Positions 4,677 through 6,363 of a stretch of 6,363 bases of DNA are shown here, one piece after another. The position numbers and the translations under genes are program-made. The number at the start of each line of letters is the position of its first letter. Positions within the stretch are counted from its first letter, which is position 1. The DNA is taken from contig DAHVFK010000212.1 in NCBI GenBank assembly GCA_027317055.1, positions 1-6,363 of the forward strand. The letters run 5' to 3'. The notes beneath the pieces are model-generated. The model saw only the letters and a list, made by a program, of their open reading frames with translations. It was not told the DNA's origin and did no database searches. This stretch comes from Betaproteobacteria bacterium (GTDB lineage: Bacteria > Pseudomonadota > Gammaproteobacteria > Burkholderiales > SG8-39).

Positions 4677-4913
4677 AGTCTTCGAAGCTACCCCACGGTT
4701 AGGAGGCCGCCAGCGGAAGAGCGACTCATCTCGCTCGTGGAAGCGTCAGCGCGCAGTGGACTCAGTGCAGGCTTCCTGAGGAGGCTTTGCAGGCAGGAAA
4801 CCATCCGGGCCACGAAAGTCGGCCGGGACTGGTTGACCACTTGGGACGCTGTCGCCGACTACCTCGCCGATGCGGAGAAGCGAAGCCGGAATCCGCACAA
4901 ACGGAACGCTTGA
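4677..4913 (+). CDS. Excisionase/MerR-like helix-turn-helix ORF without a normal start codon (possible remnant)
   Basis: Frame 3 is open from the TAG at 4674 to TGA 4911-4913. From 4725 it reads LISLVEASARSGLSAGFLRR, LCRQETIRATKVGRDWLTTW, DAVADYLADAEKRSRNPHKR. That is a complete small winged HTH of the excisionase/HTH_17 type (helix-turn-helix about EASARSGLSAGFLRRLCRQ, wing IRATKVGRDWL). Such proteins bend DNA at attachment sites or act as regulators. No ATG, GTG or TTG lies in frame before the domain begins. The first possible start, GTG 4737, would cut off the first strand (58 residues) and has no ribosome site at good distance. A perfect AGGAGG at 4701-4706 is followed at normal spacing only by non-start codons. 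The 5' end may therefore have been lost or mutated, or translation may use a rare start. Micro-ORFs and a strong terminator follow. Confidence 0.5.
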   Translation, partial: SLRSYPTVRRPPAEERLISLVEASARSGLSAGFLRRLCRQETIRATKVGRDWLTTWDAVADYLADAEKRSRNPHKRNA

Positions 4914-4937
4914 AGTTGTTCCTCTAGCGGAACTACA

Positions 4938-4985
4938 ATGAGGGCACCTGAAGCGCAAATCGCGCGGAAGAGGAGGGCGCCATGA
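4938..4985 (+). CDS. Micro-ORF (15 codons) overlapping the next micro-ORF
   Basis: ATG 4938 encodes MRAPEAQIARKRRAP and stops at TGA 4983-4985, overlapping the next ATG as ATGA. There is no clear Shine-Dalgarno before it; a small hairpin, GTTCC/GGAAC (4918-4922 and 4929-4933), lies just upstream. Its only support is position and overlap. Confidence 0.18.
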   Translation: MRAPEAQIARKRRAP

Positions 4986-5011
4986 CCGACGGTGCGGGCA
5001 GCGGTAGCTAG
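4982..5011 (+). CDS. Micro-ORF (9 codons) with a perfect Shine-Dalgarno; truncated gene start or leader peptide
   Basis: AGGAGG (4971-4976) stands 5 bases before ATG 4982, the best ribosome binding site on the + strand of this window, yet the frame encodes only MTDGAGSGS before TAG 5009-5011. A strong terminator begins 20 bases later. The site looks like the start of a gene whose body has been lost; a recombinase would be expected after an excisionase-like gene. Alternatively it is a leader peptide upstream of a terminator. Which applies cannot be told from the sequence. Confidence 0.25.
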   Translation: MTDGAGSGS

Positions 5012-5032
5012 ACGCTTCGGTACTTCAATCGG

Positions 5033-5061
5033 AGACGGCGGGCCCACACCCGCCGTCTTTT
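5033..5061 (+). terminator. Strong intrinsic terminator
   Basis: AGACGGCGGG (5033-5042) pairs perfectly with CCCGCCGTCT (5049-5058) around the loop CCCACA, followed by TTTT (5058-5061, the first T shared with the stem). It ends transcription coming from the excisionase-like ORF on the + strand. On the minus strand no T run follows the stem, so it is directional, although it sits right at the 3' end of the convergent minus-strand gene. Confidence 0.8.
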
Positions 5062-5066
5062 GATGC

Positions 5067-5624
5067 CTACCAGTCCCACACCAGCGTGTAACGTTGGCCC
5101 TGAGACGGGTCGGGATCTGCGTAAGAAATGCACTGTCGACCGTCAGGCAGTCCGCGAACTGGCAAGGCCCGGCTGCCCGGCACACCCGGGCGAACGAGGC
5201 GAGCGCTGCGGACAGGACGCTCCGGCGGCAGGATGATCTTGAGCGAGAGCCGATGAGTCGGATGGTAGAGTTCGGCCTCGAGCCAGCACTCCGAGGGCGA
5301 GATGAAGCCGTTCTTGATGGCTCTCTCGACGGAAACAGTCAGTTCCTCGCCCTTACGGTAAGCATGCGGCAACTTCACTGTGCTTCGAAGGCGTGGGCCG
5401 ACGAGTTGCCGTCGGGCGAAGCTCCCCGGATGTACTTCATGCGCTGAGAACGGTATCCCGTTGCCCCAGCCGTACTCCTCGAAGGTCGAAATGCCGTCTT
5501 GGAGGAAGCGCACCCGCTCCTTCTTCACGAAGATTGCGTCACGTCCCTCTTGGTCCGTCAGTTCGAGCGTCGCCTCGTAGTCGAGGACTTCGTATATAGG
5601 TTTGGATTTCTGTTCCTTTCTCAT
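5067..5624 (-). CDS. Uncharacterised beta-rich protein ending in YTLVWDW
   Basis: 185 residues from ATG 5624. I do not recognise a named family. Visible features are alternating strand-like segments (YEATLELTDQEGRDAIFVKK, ERVRFLQDG, STVKLPHAY, EELTVSVERAIKNGFI, ECWLEAELYHPTHRLSLKII), a Pro-Arg hinge (LPPERPVRSARLVRPGVPG) and an aromatic end, RYTLVWDW. This suggests one beta-sandwich-like soluble domain, with no signal peptide, membrane helix or obvious catalytic motif. The motif order (aromatic-rich strand, VERAIKNGF, HPTHRLSL, final WxW) looks like a conserved domain rather than random sequence. An earlier in-frame ATG at 5729 (220 residues) has a G-rich upstream region but adds 35 residues that do not look conserved and overlaps the preceding gene by 31 bases. 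I prefer 5624, although no Shine-Dalgarno precedes it. A palindrome (5628-5639) lies immediately upstream of that ATG. Confidence 0.7.
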   Translation of the reverse strand: MRKEQKSKPIYEVLDYEATLELTDQEGRDAIFVKKERVRFLQDGISTFEEYGWGNGIPFSAHEVHPGSFARRQLVGPRLRSTVKLPHAYRKGEELTVSVERAIKNGFISPSECWLEAELYHPTHRLSLKIILPPERPVRSARLVRPGVPGSRALPVRGLPDGRQCISYADPDPSQGQRYTLVWDW

Positions 5625-5627
5625 AGA

Positions 5628-5639
5628 ATAGTGAACTAT
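5628..5639. promoter_or_regulatory. Palindrome ATAGTGAACTAT just upstream of a start codon (possible operator)
   Basis: ATAGT and ACTAT arms flank a GA centre (5628-5639), 4 bases before ATG 5624 of the minus-strand gene and within the 74-base gap after the preceding gene. A wider CATAG/CTATG pair (5622-5626 and 5636-5640) overlaps it. It could be an operator or an RNA hairpin masking the start. No convincing promoter boxes are visible around it. Confidence 0.3.
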
Positions 5640-5698
5640 GCTCTGGAATGGTGCGGGCACTTCACCTTCGCTCCAAAACAGCAGCCGAGTCCGAGAGC

Positions 5699-6061
5699 CT
5701 ACTGCGCACGATAGTGCCTTTCGACCCATGGGCCCCGCCTCGTCGCTTCAAGCCGGCGCGCTAAGAGAGCGTTGAGCACATCGGACGGAAGTGAAGCAGG
5801 TTCGCCGGCCGCGAGTATCTCACGGGCCACATCGTCGATTGCCGAAACGGGTTGTGCGCCTATGATCGCGACGAACCACACGTCCTCAAACTGCTTGAGC
5901 CGGTAGATCGATAGGTCACATTGATTGGCCAAAATCGTCTCCTGAAGTGTCTGGTAAGCCTGACCAGACTGGTGTTCTCCTCGGAACCGCGCCGCCCGAA
6001 CATACGCTTCCGGCTTGCTCTCCTTCGATCGATTTCCTGGCTGACTCTCCTGTGATGACAT
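5699..6061 (-). CDS. Uncharacterised small soluble protein ending GPWVERHYR
   Basis: 120 residues from ATG 6061. The N-terminus (1-18) is polar. It is followed by YVRAARFRGEHQSGQAYQTL (a helix that reads like a conserved segment), CDLSIYRLKQFEDVWFVAII (two strands), GEPASLPSDVLNALLARRLE (a helix) and the closing ATRRGPWVERHYR. I know no function for it. The compact alpha/beta make-up, conserved-looking aromatic ending and lack of signal or membrane segments suggest a small cytoplasmic domain. There is no Shine-Dalgarno; the upstream promoter places the transcript start only about 9 bases before the ATG, so translation would be nearly leaderless. The next gene starts 74 bases after its stop, or overlaps by 31 if the longer start is used, so the two probably form one operon. 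Confidence 0.75.
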   Translation of the reverse strand: MSSQESQPGNRSKESKPEAYVRAARFRGEHQSGQAYQTLQETILANQCDLSIYRLKQFEDVWFVAIIGAQPVSAIDDVAREILAAGEPASLPSDVLNALLARRLEATRRGPWVERHYRAQ

Positions 6062-6076
6062 ATTGAATGCATGTCT

Positions 6077-6085
6077 ATTATATCA
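6077..6085 (-). promoter_or_regulatory. Extended -10 promoter for the two-gene uncharacterised operon
   Basis: On the minus strand TGATATAAT (6085-6077) is a perfect TGn-extended -10. No good -35 is seen at 16-18 bases. The start of transcription would be near 6070, about 9 bases upstream of ATG 6061. The block GTGATATAATA (6086-6076) is identical to 411-421, and the following 10 bases also end in CATT at both sites. Confidence 0.6.
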
Positions 6086-6090
6086 CATAG

Positions 6091-6363
6091 CGTTCTGACA
6101 TAGATTCGGAGGACAACGGAAACTGGCCTGCTCAACATGTTGCGGCAGCCTATAAGACGCGAAATGACGTGCTATGGGCCGTTTTCGCCGGCAACGGCGT
6201 ACGGGGCGCGAGCCTCGCCGAGGCTGCGCATCGTCGTCGCAAATTGTTTATTGTGCGACATGCCGAGCGTGGCCCGACATTAGAGAGACTGTCCACACCG
6301 CCTTTGCGTGTCTCAACAGTTACGACGGTCACCCCCGGCGCAGTACGATCGAAGCTGCAAGTG
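6091..6363 (+). CDS. Possible partial coding frame running off the window end (no start codon found)
   Basis: Frame 1 is open from the TAG at 6088 to the end of the window (91 codons). It reads in part NDVLWAVFAGNGVRGASLAE, AAHRRRKLFIVRHAERGPTL, then ERLSTPPLRVSTVTTVTPGA, which is more protein-like than the other five frames over this stretch. The first in-frame start is GTG 6169, without a ribosome site. A GGAGG at 6108-6112 has no in-frame start at proper spacing. I recognise no family. Apart from this and the promoter at 6077-6085 I see nothing in 6062-6363. Confidence 0.22.

Noticed and set aside
6150..6332. 60-codon minus-strand frame near the end
   Set aside because: Opposite frame 1 on the + strand is more protein-like; no ribosome site or family resemblance.

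Overview
The window (6363 bp, GC-rich) looks like an accessory region of a mobile element, such as a plasmid or integrative conjugative element, from a GC-rich bacterium. The sigma70-type promoters (TATAAT boxes, two of them TGn-extended) and Shine-Dalgarno sites show it is bacterial. The protein flavour resembles Chloroflexota or Actinobacteria-like lineages, but that is only an impression. No rRNA, tRNA or CRISPR array is visible.

Left part, + strand. The window opens inside the 3' end of a gene resembling conjugative coupling/TraG-VirD4-type ATPases (1-381). Its tail appears to continue in another frame up to 433. An extended -10 promoter (412-420) then leads into a two-gene operon: an ArdC-like antirestriction protein with an HELGH zinc motif (467/479-1339), and a protein with an unknown N-terminal domain and a C-terminal SSB-like OB fold (1336-2175). 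The two genes overlap by ATGA. Both suit the protection of incoming single-stranded DNA after conjugation.

Middle, 2176-2726. This 550-base stretch has no gene but is densely packed with inverted repeats. At least five of the stems nest together, another crosses one of them as a pseudoknot, and one G-T pair favours transcription from the + strand. I read it as a candidate large structured non-coding RNA (about 2201-2597), possibly ending in a weak terminator. It is the most interesting object here.

Minus-strand operon, 4628 to 2727. A TTGACA/TATAAT promoter drives three genes joined by two ATGA overlaps: an ExeA-type AAA+ ATPase, a protein with a ribbon-helix-helix-like C-terminus, and a small winged-helix DNA-binding protein. 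A degenerate 8-bp tandem repeat array (3521-3576, consensus CGTTGTCG) lies inside the linker-coding part of the second gene. ATPase, RHH-like protein, wHTH protein and short DNA repeats together suggest a replicon maintenance module (partition and/or replication), but this is inference.

Right part. At 4677-4913 (+) there is an open frame with a clear excisionase/MerR-like helix-turn-helix but no ordinary start codon. Two micro-ORFs follow, one with a perfect AGGAGG site, and then a strong intrinsic terminator (5033-5061). On the minus strand, a promoter with the same GTGATATAATA core as the ArdC promoter drives two uncharacterised genes (6061-5699, then 5624-5067). The last 270 bases hold at most an uncertain open frame running off the end.
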